A stretch of 51,681 bases of DNA from Alcanivorax sp. (GCF_002733835.1 NZ_NVWY01000017.1:1-51681); one strand, 5' to 3'; shown: positions 1 to 9,784, counted from the first letter of the stretch. Notes: a model not told the origin generated them from the letters alone. Program-made: numbers and translations.

Positions 1-1060
1 GGCCCACTTCGTTGCCGATATACAGCTCCCCCGCGACGCCGACCGGCACCCGGTTAAGATCCTGATCCAGCACATACAATTTCCTCGGCCCCACAGCGGT
101 ACCGATGGGCGCATAGGCGCTGGTCAGGGAGTCCCCTTCATAGGCGGCCCACAGCATCGGGGTGACCACGGTTTCGGTAGGACCGTAACCGTTGAGAATG
201 CGCTGGGGTTTCAGCACCTGCTGCATGCGCTCGAAGGTTTCCCGGGTGAAAGCCTCGCCGCCCAAAGTCCAGGAACGCACCTTCAGTGCCGGTTGCGTTT
301 GTTCGATCCAGTCCAGCAACGGCCCCATGTAGCTGGGCGGAATGCAGGCGATGGTCACCCCTTCTTTTTGCAAGGCATCGCAGGTTTGTTGCGCGCTCCA
401 TAATTTTTGGTCACGAATCACCACCCGCGAACCAAAGGCCAACGGCACCGTCCAGCGCTCTACCGCTCCATCGAAACTGATGGAGGCGAACTGCAGCTCC
501 ACATCATCCGGGGTCATGCCATAGCGTTCACCGATGGTCTGCACATGCATGGAGAGACCGGCATGGGTCAGCGACACGCCTTTGGGTCTGCCGGTGGAAC
601 CGGAGGTATAGATCACATAGGCGAGCTGGTCCGGGTGCGGTTCGTTGCCGAGAGACTGCGCAGAGAAAATATCCAGCGACAATCCATTAACCGCAATCGG
701 TTTAACGGCATCAACACGGGGCAAGGTTTCAATCAAATCTGAAGACGTGAGCAGCAACTTGGCACCGCTGTCTTCCAGCATGTAGTGCAAGCGGTCGGTG
801 GGATAACCCGGATCCAGTGGCAGAAAAGCGCCGCCGGCTTTCATCACGGCAAGGAAGGCTTCGATCATGGTGACACCACGCTCGAAGGACACACCGACCA
901 CATCATCCGGTTGCACGCCCTGTTCGATCAGGTAACGGGCCAATTGGTTGGCGCGGGATTCCAGCTGGACAAACGATACGCGGGTGTCACCGTGCACCAG
1001 CGCAATGGCCTCGCCCTGCTCGGCTGCCTGTTGTGAAAACAGCGAGAGGAAACTGGTCGC
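1..1060 (-). repeat. Second copy of duplicated NRPS adenylation domain
   Basis: This stretch repeats 4510-5570 at an offset of 4509 bp, exactly 1503 codons or one module. The first 94 bases match the other copy exactly; beyond that the copies drift mainly at synonymous sites while the protein stays nearly identical through the substrate-pocket motifs. The window edge falls inside the repeat, so assembly errors in this region are possible. Confidence 0.85.
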
Positions 1061-4000
1061 GTGCCACTCGCCTTCGCCCTGGCTCCATTGCTGCAAGCGG
1101 GGCTCGTCGTCACCCAACGCATCCAGCGTGGCCAGTGGCACATCATCCACATGAGACAGCGCCAGCAAGGTACGCTTGAATGCACTGGCCATGCGGTCCA
1201 CCAACGCCACCGGCAAGGCAGCGCTATCGTGGGCAAACAACATTTGCAGATGGTCACCGGGCAGCACCGCCACGGTGAGCGGGTAATGGGTGAACTCGTG
1301 GCTGGTGGGCGTGCCCAGCTGCAATTCGCTGTGCTCACTGCCCAGCAGGGATTCATCCAGCGGATAGTTTTCAAAGACCAGCAAGGTATCGAACAAGCCT
1401 TCTCCGCCCCAGCCGGTATCCTGCTGCACTTCGAACAGCGGCGCATGACCCTGTTCGCGCAGCGACGCATTATCCGCCTGCAGCTGTCTCAGCCAATCGG
1501 CGATGGGTTGCTCACCATTAAGGGGCACCGTCATGGGCAAGGTGTTGATGAACAGGCCCAGCATACTATCGCTACCGGCCAGTTCCGCCGGACGACCGGC
1601 CACGGTGTTGCCGAACACCACCCGTTGCTGGCCGGTGAACCGGCCCAGTACTCGCGCCCAGGCCGCTTGCACCAAGGTATTGATGGTCAACCCTTTGTCA
1701 CGGGCTGCCTGGCACAGAGCCTCGCTGGTCGCAGCATCAAATTCGATCGGGTGACGACGGAATACGCCTGTATCCGGCGTACCGACGGACTCCACAAGAC
1801 GGGTTGGCATCTGCACCGGCGATAGGTATTGCTGCCAGAATTCCCGGGTCGCGCCGCTATCCTGTTGCTGCAACCAGCCAAGATAATCCGCATAACCCTT
1901 TGGCGCCGCCGGCAGTGTCTTGCCGTGGTATAGCGCCATCAATTCGCTGAGCAAGACCCCGGTGCTCCAGCCATCCATGAGGATGTGATGCAGGGTCAAC
2001 ACACACAGGAACGAGTGCTCGCTGGTGCGTAACAGGTCGACCTGCCACAAAGGCGCCGCCTGCAGATCAAACCCTTTTTCCAGCCGATGCTGGCACCAAT
2101 CATCCAGTGCCGATTCGCCGACTTCACGGAGATCCTTCTCCAGCCAGGGCAAGGCTACCTGCTGCGCAGACCAGACCGCCTGATGGCGAGTATCTGACAG
2201 GGTCGCGGGCAACAGACTGGTGCGCAGCACACCATGGCGCACCAACAACGCCTGCCACGCCTGACGCATTCGCGCCGGATCCACCCCGGTGAGCGGCAAC
2301 ACCAATTGGTTCACATAGGTGCTGTTGCTATCACTGAGCTGCGAATGAAACAGCAACCCCGCCTGCAAGGGCGACAGGGGCAGAATCTGTTCCGGACGCT
2401 GCGCAAGGGAATCCAGTTGCGCCTGATCCAGTGATGCCAAAGGCACATCGGCCGGCGTCAGTACCGGCGCCCGGGAATCGCAATGCCGGGCCAACCGTTC
2501 GCACTGCTGCAGCCATTGATCCACCAGCACCGCACCCTGTTCGCCAGACAGGCTCACCCCATCCACATCCACACGAATCCGCAACTTGCCGTTCTGTTGA
2601 TCCGCATTGATCACCAGCGGCGCATCCGCCGGCGCATCCGCTTCCTGCCACAGGCCCGCGTCCATCAGCGAGACACCGGGCAAATTATCGTGACGGAACT
2701 GGCCAAGATAATTGAACAACACATCCAGGCGATGATCGCCGCCGGTCAGCTTGCCCTGCTGGACCAGCAGCCCATAGCCCAGACCGCCCTGCGCCGATTC
2801 GCGCAACTGTTCCTTCTGCTGTTTGATCGTGGTCGTCAGATCATCAGCACAGTCCAGTCGCTGCGGATACAGGCTGGTAAACCAGCCCACGGTCCGGCTT
2901 AAATCCAGCGATTCATCGTTGCCACTACGGCCATGGCTTTCACGGTGAATGCGCACCACCCGGCGATCACAATACTCCGCCAGGGCTTGCGACAGGGCGA
3001 TCAGCAGAAATTCTTCCAGATTCAGGGAGGCGTAACGGTTTGCACTGTGCTGCCAGCGACGCAGGGTCTGCGCATCGGTTTCACGGACGAAGTGGCTCGC
3101 CGGATCGGGCTGGGATCCGTTGAACTTTAATCCATTGAACTTTAATCCATTGAATAACGGCGGCATGGCTTCACAAACCGTCTGCCAGTAAGGCAACGCC
3201 AGCTCTGCCTGTGGCAGCCACTGCTGATCCAGCGCTTCGCGCCAGTCACGCATGTTATGGGTCTTGCGTGGCAGCGATGCCTTGCCACTCTGCTCGATCT
3301 GTTCGCAGGCGGAAAAAAAATCTTCCAGCAGGATTCGCCAGGACACGCCGTCCACCGCCAGATGATGGATGGTGAGCAACAGCTGCGGATTATCTCGTTC
3401 GGAAGTGTCACCGGTAACATACAGCGCTCCCAGCAACTTGCCCTGTGCCGGATTCAAACTGCGCTGCACAGCGATCATCTGTGCTTCAATCGCAGCACTG
3501 TCGTTGCTGTCCATGGTTTGCAGCAGCGGCGTACCCACGGCGGGCACACACTGCGCCGTCGTGGAATCACTCACGTCGAACTGTAAACGCAGGGCATCGT
3601 GCTGAGCGACAAGCCGCTGCAGAGCCTGTTCCAGCACTGCCGCATCAAACGGTTTCTGTATGGAAAAACGCAGATACTGGTTACAGGCAGACAGGCCCCG
3701 TTGCTCAATAAAGCGCTGCTGAATCGGCAATAAGGATAACGAACCGGCCAGTGGCTCCTGGCTGGCGGTATTCACCGTCACCGGTTGCGCCACAGCGGCT
3801 TGCTGACTCAACACCGGCTGTTCGAATAAATCCCTGGGCGTTAACGCCAGACCCTGCTGGCGGGCGCGGCTGACCACCTGCAAGGCAAGAATGGAGTCGC
3901 CGCCCAGGGCAAAGAAATTATCATCGCGGCTGACGGTTTCACGGCCCAGCAGTTGCTGCCAGATCGCCGCCAGCGTCTGTTCATTGTCCGTCTGTGGTGC

Positions 4001-6973
4001 GTCACCTTCGCTGACGGTTTGCCACTGCGGCGCCGGCAACGCCTTGCGATCGACTTTGCCTGCCGGGGTCAGCGGCAACGCTTCCAACACGACCAACTGG
4101 CTGGGCACCATATAGTCGGGTAAGGATTGGGACAAGTCATCGAGGATAGCGGTAACGTCCAGCGATGGGGCCTCGCTGCGCTCGTCTCGCGGCTCAAGCG
4201 CCGCTCCTACAGAGGGGCGTGCGACGATGTAGGCTACCAAGCGATCCCCCGTCGGCGATGGCTGCGCCACCACAGCAGCCTCACGGATCTGTTCATTGGC
4301 CAGCAGCCGGCTTTCAATTTCGCCCAGCTCAATACGGAAACCGCGGATCTTCACCTGCTGATCCACCCGGCCCAGGTATTCCATCACGCCATCGTCCCGG
4401 TACTTCACCAGGTCACCGGTGCGATACATGCGCTCGCCGGGTTCGCCGAACGGGTCTGGCAGGAAACGCTCCGCCGTCAGGTCCGGGCGCTGATGGTAGC
4501 CACGGGCCAGGCCCACTTCGTTGCCGATATACAGCTCCCCCGCGACGCCGACCGGCACCCGGTTAAGATCCTGATCCAGCACATACAATTTCCTCGGCCC
4601 CACGGCGGTACCGATGGGCGCATAGGCGCTGGTCAGGGTGTCGCCTTCGTAGGCGGCCCACAGCATCGGGGTGACCACGGTTTCCGTGGGGCCGTAACCA
4701 TTAAGGATACGTTCAGGCTTTAGCACGCTCTGCATGCGCTCGAAGGTTTCCCGGGTAAAGGCTTCGCCACCCAGGGTCCAGGAACGCACTTTCAGTTCGG
4801 GTTTTTCCTGTTCGATCCAGTCCAGCAACGGCCCCATGTAGCTGGGCGGGAAACAGGCCACGGTGACGCCTTCGTTTTTCAGCACCTCACAGCATTGTTC
4901 CGCGCTCCACAGTTGCTGGTCACGAATCACCACCCGCGAACCAAAGGCCAGCGGCACCGTCCAGCGCTCCACCGCTCCATCGAAACTGATGGAGGCAAAC
5001 TGCAGCTCCACATCGTCCGGGGTCATGCCATAGCGCTCGCCGATGGTTTGCACATGCATGGTGAGACCGGCATGGGTCAGCGACACGCCTTTGGGTTTGC
5101 CGGTGGAACCGGAGGTATAGATCACATAGGCGAGCTGATCCGGGTGCGGTTCGTTGTCGATAGCTTGGGCAGAAAACGCATCCAGTGACAACGTATCCAC
5201 CGCAATCGCTGTCACCGTTTCCACGCTTGGCAGCGAAGGAACCAGGCCCGATTCAGTGAGCAAAATTTCTGTGCCGCTGTCTTCCAGCATGTAGCGCAAA
5301 CGGTCGGAGGGATAACCCGGATCCAGCGGCAAAAAGGCGCCGCCCGCTTTCATCACGGCGATAAAGGCTTCCACCATGGTGACGCCACGCTCAAAAGACA
5401 CACCAACCACGTCGTCTGGCTGCACGCCTTTCTCAATCAGATAACGGGCCAATTGATTGGAACGTGCTTCCAATTCAGCAAACGACACGCGGGTATCCCC
5501 GTGCACCAGCGCAATGGCATCGCCCTGTCTCGCAGCCTGCTGTGAAAACAAAGAGACAAAACTATGCGCTTGCCACTGGCCGCCCCCCCGCTCCCAACGC
5601 TGCAGCATGGTCTGGTCATCCGGCGCCAGCGCCGTACTCTCGGTGAGTGGCAACGCTGGCGACTGCAACCACTGGTCCAGCACCTGCTCAAACGCCACCA
5701 CCATTTTCCCGGCAAAGGCACTATCAAGAATGCCGTCCCCGTGGACCAGCCTTAACGTCAGGCCATCGTGCTCATCCGGCCAGGCATCCAGCACCAGATC
5801 AAACGGGGTTTCCGTTACGGGCAGGTCTTCCACCCTCGTCATCAGGTTGCCCAGGTTCAGGCTCAGCCCTTTTCCCTGTTGGCGATAATTGAACGCCACC
5901 TGAAACAAGGGGTGACTGCCCGAACTGCGGGAATCGCTCAAGGCATCGACAATTTTTTCAAAGGGAAGATCGCGATTTTTTTTGGCATCGTTCAAGGCAC
6001 TGTGGATCTGTGCAATCCAGTCGCTGACGGACAGCTCAGGGGAAACATGACCCTGCACCACCAGGTTGTTGACAAAAAAACCCACCAGAAACTGATTACT
6101 GCCTTTACGGTTGGCACTGGGTACGCCAACGCGAATCTGTGGCTGCCCCGATACCCGAAACAACAGGTACTGCAACACGGCAAGCAATACAGTGAAACGG
6201 CTGACGCCCTGCGCCCTGGCAAAATCTTTCAGGGTTTGCGTCTGCTTTGCAGACAGGGAGAAATCCTGAAAACAGGCACGACTGGAGGCACCGGACGGTT
6301 GTGACAGACGAGGCAAAGCCAGGGGCTCGCCCTCATGCTGCAGGGTGTCGATCCAGTGATCCCGCTGCGCCTGTGCATCGTCACTGGCAAGCCATTCAGC
6401 TTCCGTTTCGACCAGATCCAGATAGCTATTCTGCAGCGGCGGCAGGTTCGGTGGCAGCCCGTCACGCAGGGCACTATAGGCAAACAGAAACTCCTGCATG
6501 AACACGCCCAATGACCAGGCGTCGCCGACAATATGATGCAACGAGATCAGCAGCGCATGCCGTTGCTCGCTCAGCCTGACCAGCCGGTAACGCAACAGCG
6601 ATTCGGTTTCCAGATCAAACGGTTTCGCGTTGTGCTCGCGCCCCAACCGGTAGGCTGCCGCTTCCGGGTCTGCCTCGTTGCTGACATCCTCGACCTGCAA
6701 GGCCCTGTCCACGTGCGGCGTAATCCGTTGCCAACCCTGACCATCCCGTTCGACAAATTGCACGCGCACAATATCCTGCCTTGCCACCACGTAATTCATG
6801 GTCTGCTCAAGGGCTTCAGGATTCAGCTCACCGTCCAGCCACAGCATGCCACCCAGGTTATAGGCGGTGCTGTGCGGTGAAAGCCGCGTAAATAGCCACA
6901 GGCGTTGCTGGGAAGAGGAAAGCGGGGTCCAGCCGGACCCCGTGCGCGCGTTCTCGATGACAGACCCGGTCAT
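1..6973 (-). CDS. Non-ribosomal peptide synthetase, partial (C-A-PCP-E-C-A...), siderophore type
   Basis: The ATG at 6973 follows AAGGAG; 2324 residues lie in the window and the gene continues past base 1. Domains in order: condensation (about 13-450, H146-H147-x3-D151), adenylation 1 (about 470-970, with the TSGSTGKPKG loop and an A10-type PAGKVDRK), carrier (GGDS with Ser1027), epimerization (about 1065-1480, H1203-H1204-x3-D1208, plus the E-type signatures VGWFTSLYP and NYLGQF), condensation 2 (about 1500-1930, H1662-H1663-x3-D1667) and adenylation 2 (from about 1975). Reading the specificity positions by eye against GrsA gives the same code for both A domains (D, G, E, C, T, G, G, V, T, K). 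Glu at the third position often goes with basic substrates such as ornithine derivatives; that is an inference. A first C domain before any A domain suggests N-acylation of the peptide. An exporter and MbtH lie upstream. An amphibactin-like lipopeptide siderophore, as reported for Alcanivorax, is the best guess but unproven. Confidence 0.93.
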   Translation of the reverse strand, partial: MTGSVIENARTGSGWTPLSSSQQRLWLFTRLSPHSTAYNLGGMLWLDGELNPEALEQTMNYVVARQDIVRVQFVERDGQGWQRITPHVDRALQVEDVSNEADPEAAAYRLGREHNAKPFDLETESLLRYRLVRLSEQRHALLISLHHIVGDAWSLGVFMQEFLFAYSALRDGLPPNLPPLQNSYLDLVETEAEWLASDDAQAQRDHWIDTLQHEGEPLALPRLSQPSGASSRACFQDFSLSAKQTQTLKDFARAQGVSRFTVLLAVLQYLLFRVSGQPQIRVGVPSANRKGSNQFLVGFFVNNLVVQGHVSPELSVSDWIAQIHSALNDAKKNRDLPFEKIVDALSDSRSSGSHPLFQVAFNYRQQGKGLSLNLGNLMTRVEDLPVTETPFDLVLDAWPDEHDGLTLRLVHGDGILDSAFAGKMVVAFEQVLDQWLQSPALPLTESTALAPDDQTMLQRWERGGGQWQAHSFVSLFSQQAARQGDAIALVHGDTRVSFAELEARSNQLARYLIEKGVQPDDVVGVSFERGVTMVEAFIAVMKAGGAFLPLDPGYPSDRLRYMLEDSGTEILLTESGLVPSLPSVETVTAIAVDTLSLDAFSAQAIDNEPHPDQLAYVIYTSGSTGKPKGVSLTHAGLTMHVQTIGERYGMTPDDVELQFASISFDGAVERWTVPLAFGSRVVIRDQQLWSAEQCCEVLKNEGVTVACFPPSYMGPLLDWIEQEKPELKVRSWTLGGEAFTRETFERMQSVLKPERILNGYGPTETVVTPMLWAAYEGDTLTSAYAPIGTAVGPRKLYVLDQDLNRVPVGVAGELYIGNEVGLARGYHQRPDLTAERFLPDPFGEPGERMYRTGDLVKYRDDGVMEYLGRVDQQVKIRGFRIELGEIESRLLANEQIREAAVVAQPSPTGDRLVAYIVARPSVGAALEPRDERSEAPSLDVTAILDDLSQSLPDYMVPSQLVVLEALPLTPAGKVDRKALPAPQWQTVSEGDAPQTDNEQTLAAIWQQLLGRETVSRDDNFFALGGDSILALQVVSRARQQGLALTPRDLFEQPVLSQQAAVAQPVTVNTASQEPLAGSLSLLPIQQRFIEQRGLSACNQYLRFSIQKPFDAAVLEQALQRLVAQHDALRLQFDVSDSTTAQCVPAVGTPLLQTMDSNDSAAIEAQMIAVQRSLNPAQGKLLGALYVTGDTSERDNPQLLLTIHHLAVDGVSWRILLEDFFSACEQIEQSGKASLPRKTHNMRDWREALDQQWLPQAELALPYWQTVCEAMPPLFNGLKFNGLKFNGSQPDPASHFVRETDAQTLRRWQHSANRYASLNLEEFLLIALSQALAEYCDRRVVRIHRESHGRSGNDESLDLSRTVGWFTSLYPQRLDCADDLTTTIKQQKEQLRESAQGGLGYGLLVQQGKLTGGDHRLDVLFNYLGQFRHDNLPGVSLMDAGLWQEADAPADAPLVINADQQNGKLRIRVDVDGVSLSGEQGAVLVDQWLQQCERLARHCDSRAPVLTPADVPLASLDQAQLDSLAQRPEQILPLSPLQAGLLFHSQLSDSNSTYVNQLVLPLTGVDPARMRQAWQALLVRHGVLRTSLLPATLSDTRHQAVWSAQQVALPWLEKDLREVGESALDDWCQHRLEKGFDLQAAPLWQVDLLRTSEHSFLCVLTLHHILMDGWSTGVLLSELMALYHGKTLPAAPKGYADYLGWLQQQDSGATREFWQQYLSPVQMPTRLVESVGTPDTGVFRRHPIEFDAATSEALCQAARDKGLTINTLVQAAWARVLGRFTGQQRVVFGNTVAGRPAELAGSDSMLGLFINTLPMTVPLNGEQPIADWLRQLQADNASLREQGHAPLFEVQQDTGWGGEGLFDTLLVFENYPLDESLLGSEHSELQLGTPTSHEFTHYPLTVAVLPGDHLQMLFAHDSAALPVALVDRMASAFKRTLLALSHVDDVPLATLDALGDDEPRLQQWSQGEGEWHATSFLSLFSQQAAEQGEAIALVHGDTRVSFVQLESRANQLARYLIEQGVQPDDVVGVSFERGVTMIEAFLAVMKAGGAFLPLDPGYPTDRLHYMLEDSGAKLLLTSSDLIETLPRVDAVKPIAVNGLSLDIFSAQSLGNEPHPDQLAYVIYTSGSTGRPKGVSLTHAGLSMHVQTIGERYGMTPDDVELQFASISFDGAVERWTVPLAFGSRVVIRDQKLWSAQQTCDALQKEGVTIACIPPSYMGPLLDWIEQTQPALKVRSWTLGGEAFTRETFERMQQVLKPQRILNGYGPTETVVTPMLWAAYEGDSLTSAYAPIGTAVGPRKLYVLDQDLNRVPVGVAGELYIGNEVG
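3120..3149 (-). repeat. 15-bp tandem duplication inside the NRPS epimerization domain
   Basis: TTGAACTTTAATCCA occurs twice in direct succession and a third partial copy starts at 3150. In the NRPS frame it encodes FNGLK FNGLK FNG at about residues 1276-1288. The unit is a multiple of three, so the frame is kept. It looks like slippage in a surface loop. Confidence 0.9.
4165..4214. repeat. REP-like element translated in frame within the NRPS
   Basis: On the minus strand the sequence contains TGTAGGAGCGGCGCTTGAGC continuing into CGCGAGACGAGCG, with a GCGGC/GCCGC stem. This resembles the REP palindromes that sit between genes in pseudomonads and relatives. Here it falls inside adenylation domain 1, between the LVAYIVA strand and the LPDYMVP motif, and is read as about residues 920-936 (SVGAALEPRDERSEA). 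Assignment as a REP is by eye. Confidence 0.6.
4510..5570 (-). repeat. First copy of duplicated NRPS adenylation domain
   Basis: Partner of 1-1060. It contains the A4 motif FDGAVE with D665 and E669, equivalent to D2168 and E2172 in the second copy, and the conserved stretches CFPPSYM, WTLGGEAF and NGYGPTETVVT that hold the specificity residues. Confidence 0.85.
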
Positions 6974-7012
6974 GTCAGCTCCTTGCCGTTAATGCAGACG
7001 CAAGAGAAAGAA

Positions 7013-7216
7013 TCAGGACGCTTGCGCATCCCGCAGGCGGCGTGGACGCTGGTCTGTCCAGGTCTGATTGATATGCTCAAGGCATTCGCTCTTGTTGCCG
7101 GTCACACCGACGGCTTGCCAGCCCGCCGGAACAGGGCGGTAGGTCGGCCAGATGCTGTACTGCTCCTGATCATTGATGACGACAGTGAATTCCGTTTCGG
7201 GATTATCAATACTCAT
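7013..7216 (-). CDS. MbtH family NRPS chaperone
   Basis: A 67-residue protein of typical MbtH length. It has the family signature NDQEQYSIWP at residues 15-24, VPAGW at 29-33 and the C-terminal CLEHINQTWTDQRP. MbtH proteins bind NRPS adenylation domains and are needed for their solubility and activity, so its partner is the NRPS that starts 40 bp downstream. The start chosen is the ATG at 7216 behind GAGGAA; the longer in-frame extension upstream has no family similarity. It lies 96 bp after the exporter gene on the same strand, so exporter, mbtH and NRPS probably form one operon. Confidence 0.96.
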   Translation of the reverse strand: MSIDNPETEFTVVINDQEQYSIWPTYRPVPAGWQAVGVTGNKSECLEHINQTWTDQRPRRLRDAQAS

Positions 7217-7312
7217 GGTTTCCTCGCCGTTGGCAGGATTGAGAGAAAAAATTGAGAGAAAAGCGCGCCGGAGCCCATCGCCCGGGCGCACAAGGCGCGA
7301 TTAACAGACGCC

Positions 7313-8971
7313 CTAAACTCCCGCCTCGCGCAATACCTGAACACTCTCTCGAGCGGCCAGATCATCCATTTCTTGCAGCTGGCCACTTTCCATTTTCAAC
7401 AGGCGATCCGCGCGGTCGAAATAATGATCGTCGTGGGTAATGGCGATGATGGTCTTGCCCGCGGCTTGCAGGCGCGGTAACAGCTCGAGATAAAAGAATT
7501 GCCGGAATTGCGGATCCTGGTCTGCCGCCCACTCATCCAGCAACAAGCAGTCCCGGTTTTCCATCACCGCCATCAGCAGGGCCAGACGTTTGCGCTGCCC
7601 CTGGGAAAAACGAATATCGCTGAGGCGGCCATCCTGCTGGCGCACCTTGTGTTGCATGCCCAGCGTGGCCAACCAGACATCCACGTCTGCACTCGCCACT
7701 TCCGCGCCATCGCCTTTCAGTAATCGGCTGAATAGATGAAAGTCCGTAAACACCGACGAAAAAAGCTGCCGAAATGCCACCCGGTTTGCCTCGGTAACAA
7801 GCTCGCCATCCACCCGGATTTCGCCCTGCTGAGGCCGGTAAAGCCCGGTAAGCAAACGGGCAAAGGTGCTTTTGCCACTGCCATTTCCGCCTTGCACGAA
7901 AATCAGCTCGCCACGACGAATAGTGAGATCCAGCGGCCCCACTGAAAAACCCGGCGCACCATCCTGATCCGGATAGTGATAACGCACCCCTTGCAGGCTA
8001 AGCGTATTGAAACCGGCCAACGTGTCGCCGCCCGCCTGCAGGTCCGCCGTGTCGTCGGCAAGCTCAAGGCCGGTCAGTTTGCGCAGGGACACCCGGGCAG
8101 CCAGCAAGGTGGGCAATGCCGCCACCGCGCCAATCAAAGGCGTGCGCAACAGCAAGATGGTCAGTGCAAAAATGGAAGCGGTATTGGCATCTGCCCAGCC
8201 ACGCCCGGTGGCCAGATAGAACAGCACCCCGATCAGTGCCAGCACCAGGACGTTGGCCAGGTTGCCGGCCAATCCGTTACAAATGTCTGCGCGGGTCACA
8301 TGGTCACGGTAACCGCGGGCATGGCCATCAAATTCTTCATCGAAAAAACGCGCTGCACGGGGCCGGTTCAGGGCCAGCTCCTTGCGACCATCAATCATGG
8401 ATTGATAGTCCTGATAAAGATGGTCATCCCCCTCACGGACCTTGCCAACATGGAAGTTGATACGCCCCACCAGCCAGATGCCCATGACCGCCGTCCCCAG
8501 CAGCCAGGCCACCGTGACAGCGAACAACCCCGGCGCCAGCCAGGCCAGCCACCCCAGGGCCGCCACGCTGAGCGCGGCGCCGTAGACCAGCTCCGGCAAA
8601 TGCACAAAGGCGATTGTCAGGTTACGCAGGTCGGTGCTCAGCGCCGCCAGCAGGTGCGGCCCGCCCACCTTTTCCAGTTGCTCGATGTCCGTGGCCAGCA
8701 CCCGGCGCACCAGATCCCGGCGCAGGCCGTAGACCATCCGGTGCCCCAGCACATGCAGGGTGACCTGGGCGGCCGTGGCAGTGACCAGCAGCGCCACCAG
8801 CAACAAGGCAAACTGCAATAGCACCACCGGCAGGTCCGCACCACCGGCCAGCAACCGCTGACTGATAAATGCCAATACCGCCACACTCAATACCGCGCTC
8901 AACACACTGAGCACGGCCACCGCCACGAAAGCTTTCTTTCTACGGGAAAATAACAGGCCCATGAGGGTCAT
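7313..8971 (-). CDS. Cyclic peptide/siderophore ABC exporter (PvdE/SyrD type)
   Basis: A 552-residue half-transporter. Residues 1-300 form the membrane domain with about six hydrophobic segments. The ATPase follows, with a Walker A motif GGNGSGKST near 361-369, the signature FSQGQRKRL in place of LSGGQ, and Walker B LLLDEWAADQDP. The FSQGQRKR and DEWAADQDP forms are characteristic of the PvdE/SyrD group that moves non-ribosomal peptides or siderophore precursors across the inner membrane. The ATG at 8971 follows AAGGAGG. It is the first gene of the NRPS operon and the likely exporter for its product. A Fur-like box lies about 50 bp upstream. Confidence 0.93.
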   Translation of the reverse strand: MTLMGLLFSRRKKAFVAVAVLSVLSAVLSVAVLAFISQRLLAGGADLPVVLLQFALLLVALLVTATAAQVTLHVLGHRMVYGLRRDLVRRVLATDIEQLEKVGGPHLLAALSTDLRNLTIAFVHLPELVYGAALSVAALGWLAWLAPGLFAVTVAWLLGTAVMGIWLVGRINFHVGKVREGDDHLYQDYQSMIDGRKELALNRPRAARFFDEEFDGHARGYRDHVTRADICNGLAGNLANVLVLALIGVLFYLATGRGWADANTASIFALTILLLRTPLIGAVAALPTLLAARVSLRKLTGLELADDTADLQAGGDTLAGFNTLSLQGVRYHYPDQDGAPGFSVGPLDLTIRRGELIFVQGGNGSGKSTFARLLTGLYRPQQGEIRVDGELVTEANRVAFRQLFSSVFTDFHLFSRLLKGDGAEVASADVDVWLATLGMQHKVRQQDGRLSDIRFSQGQRKRLALLMAVMENRDCLLLDEWAADQDPQFRQFFYLELLPRLQAAGKTIIAITHDDHYFDRADRLLKMESGQLQEMDDLAARESVQVLREAGV

Positions 8972-9021
8972 GAGAGATGTCCGCCTCCTTGGACAGGGAA
9001 AGCAACAAAAGAGAATCGCAA

Positions 9022-9036
9022 TGATATTGATTCTTA
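9022..9036. promoter_or_regulatory. Putative Fur box
   Basis: TGATATTGATTCTTA matches the 7-1-7 Fur consensus TGATAATNATTATCA at 11 of 14 defined positions. It lies in the 206-bp region between the exporter gene and the divergent TetR gene. Iron control fits a siderophore locus, but no further box copies were scored. Confidence 0.55.
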
Positions 9037-9177
9037 TTTATTAATCAACCTTGTTTTCGTGCGGTTAGTCCCGTTTTGCCTACGCCCTTACCACTTTGCC
9101 TTGTTTATTGATGCCCACCGTCATTGCCGGAAAGTGTCCTGCTCAATACCATTGAGTGACAGCACAGGACTTTCTTC

Positions 9178-9784
9178 ATGACCCAACAGCTCAGCGAGCG
9201 CGGCCAGCGTCGCCGACAGGCACTGCTTGATGCCGCCACCCACACCTTCCTGCAGCATGGCTATGAACGCACCACGCTGGACATGATCATTGCGCAAGCA
9301 GGTGGTTCGCGCCGCAGCCTGTATGAGTATTTTGGCGACAAACGCGGCCTGTTCAGCGCGGTCATTGCCCACCATGCCCACAAGATGGTGCACGATATCC
9401 GCAGCCTGGAACTGGACGGATTAACGGCCCGGGAAGGCCTGGAACTGCTGGGGCACGCTTTTTTCAACGCGCTGACGGATACGGTCAACCTGGAGTTGTA
9501 TCGGCTGCTGATAGCGGAAGGGTCGGCCTTTGCCCAACTCGGGCAAACCGTTTACGAAGCCGGGCCACACATGTTGCAGGAGCAGTTGCAGCTTTACCTG
9601 CAGTGCCTGCACGACCGCGGACTCCTATCAGGAGCCCAGCCCCCATGCCGCCCGGCAGTTTTTCGGGATGATCAAGGCCGATTTCCAGCTCTGCGCCCTG
9701 CTGGCTCCCAGCCAGCTTCCCGACGAAACCGCGATCACTGCACATATCCAGAGCTGCGTAACGCTTTTGTTAGACAACCACTAG
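9178..9784 (+). pseudogene. TetR/AcrR family regulator, frameshifted
   Basis: The first part (from 9178) is a normal TetR repressor N-terminus with the helix-turn-helix TTLDMIIAQAGGSRRSLYEYFGDK followed by a ligand-domain start up to CLHDRGLL. The usual TetR C-terminal sequence (PHAARQFFGMIKADFQL, ending LLLDNH at 9784) is in the +1 frame, so the reading frame breaks near 9625-9640. As written, the 9178 frame runs on to 9855 with an unrelated, Pro/Arg-rich tail. One inserted base or two lost bases would explain it. It may be a true decay or a sequencing error. The position next to the NRPS operon suggests a local regulator; targets are unknown. Confidence 0.85.
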
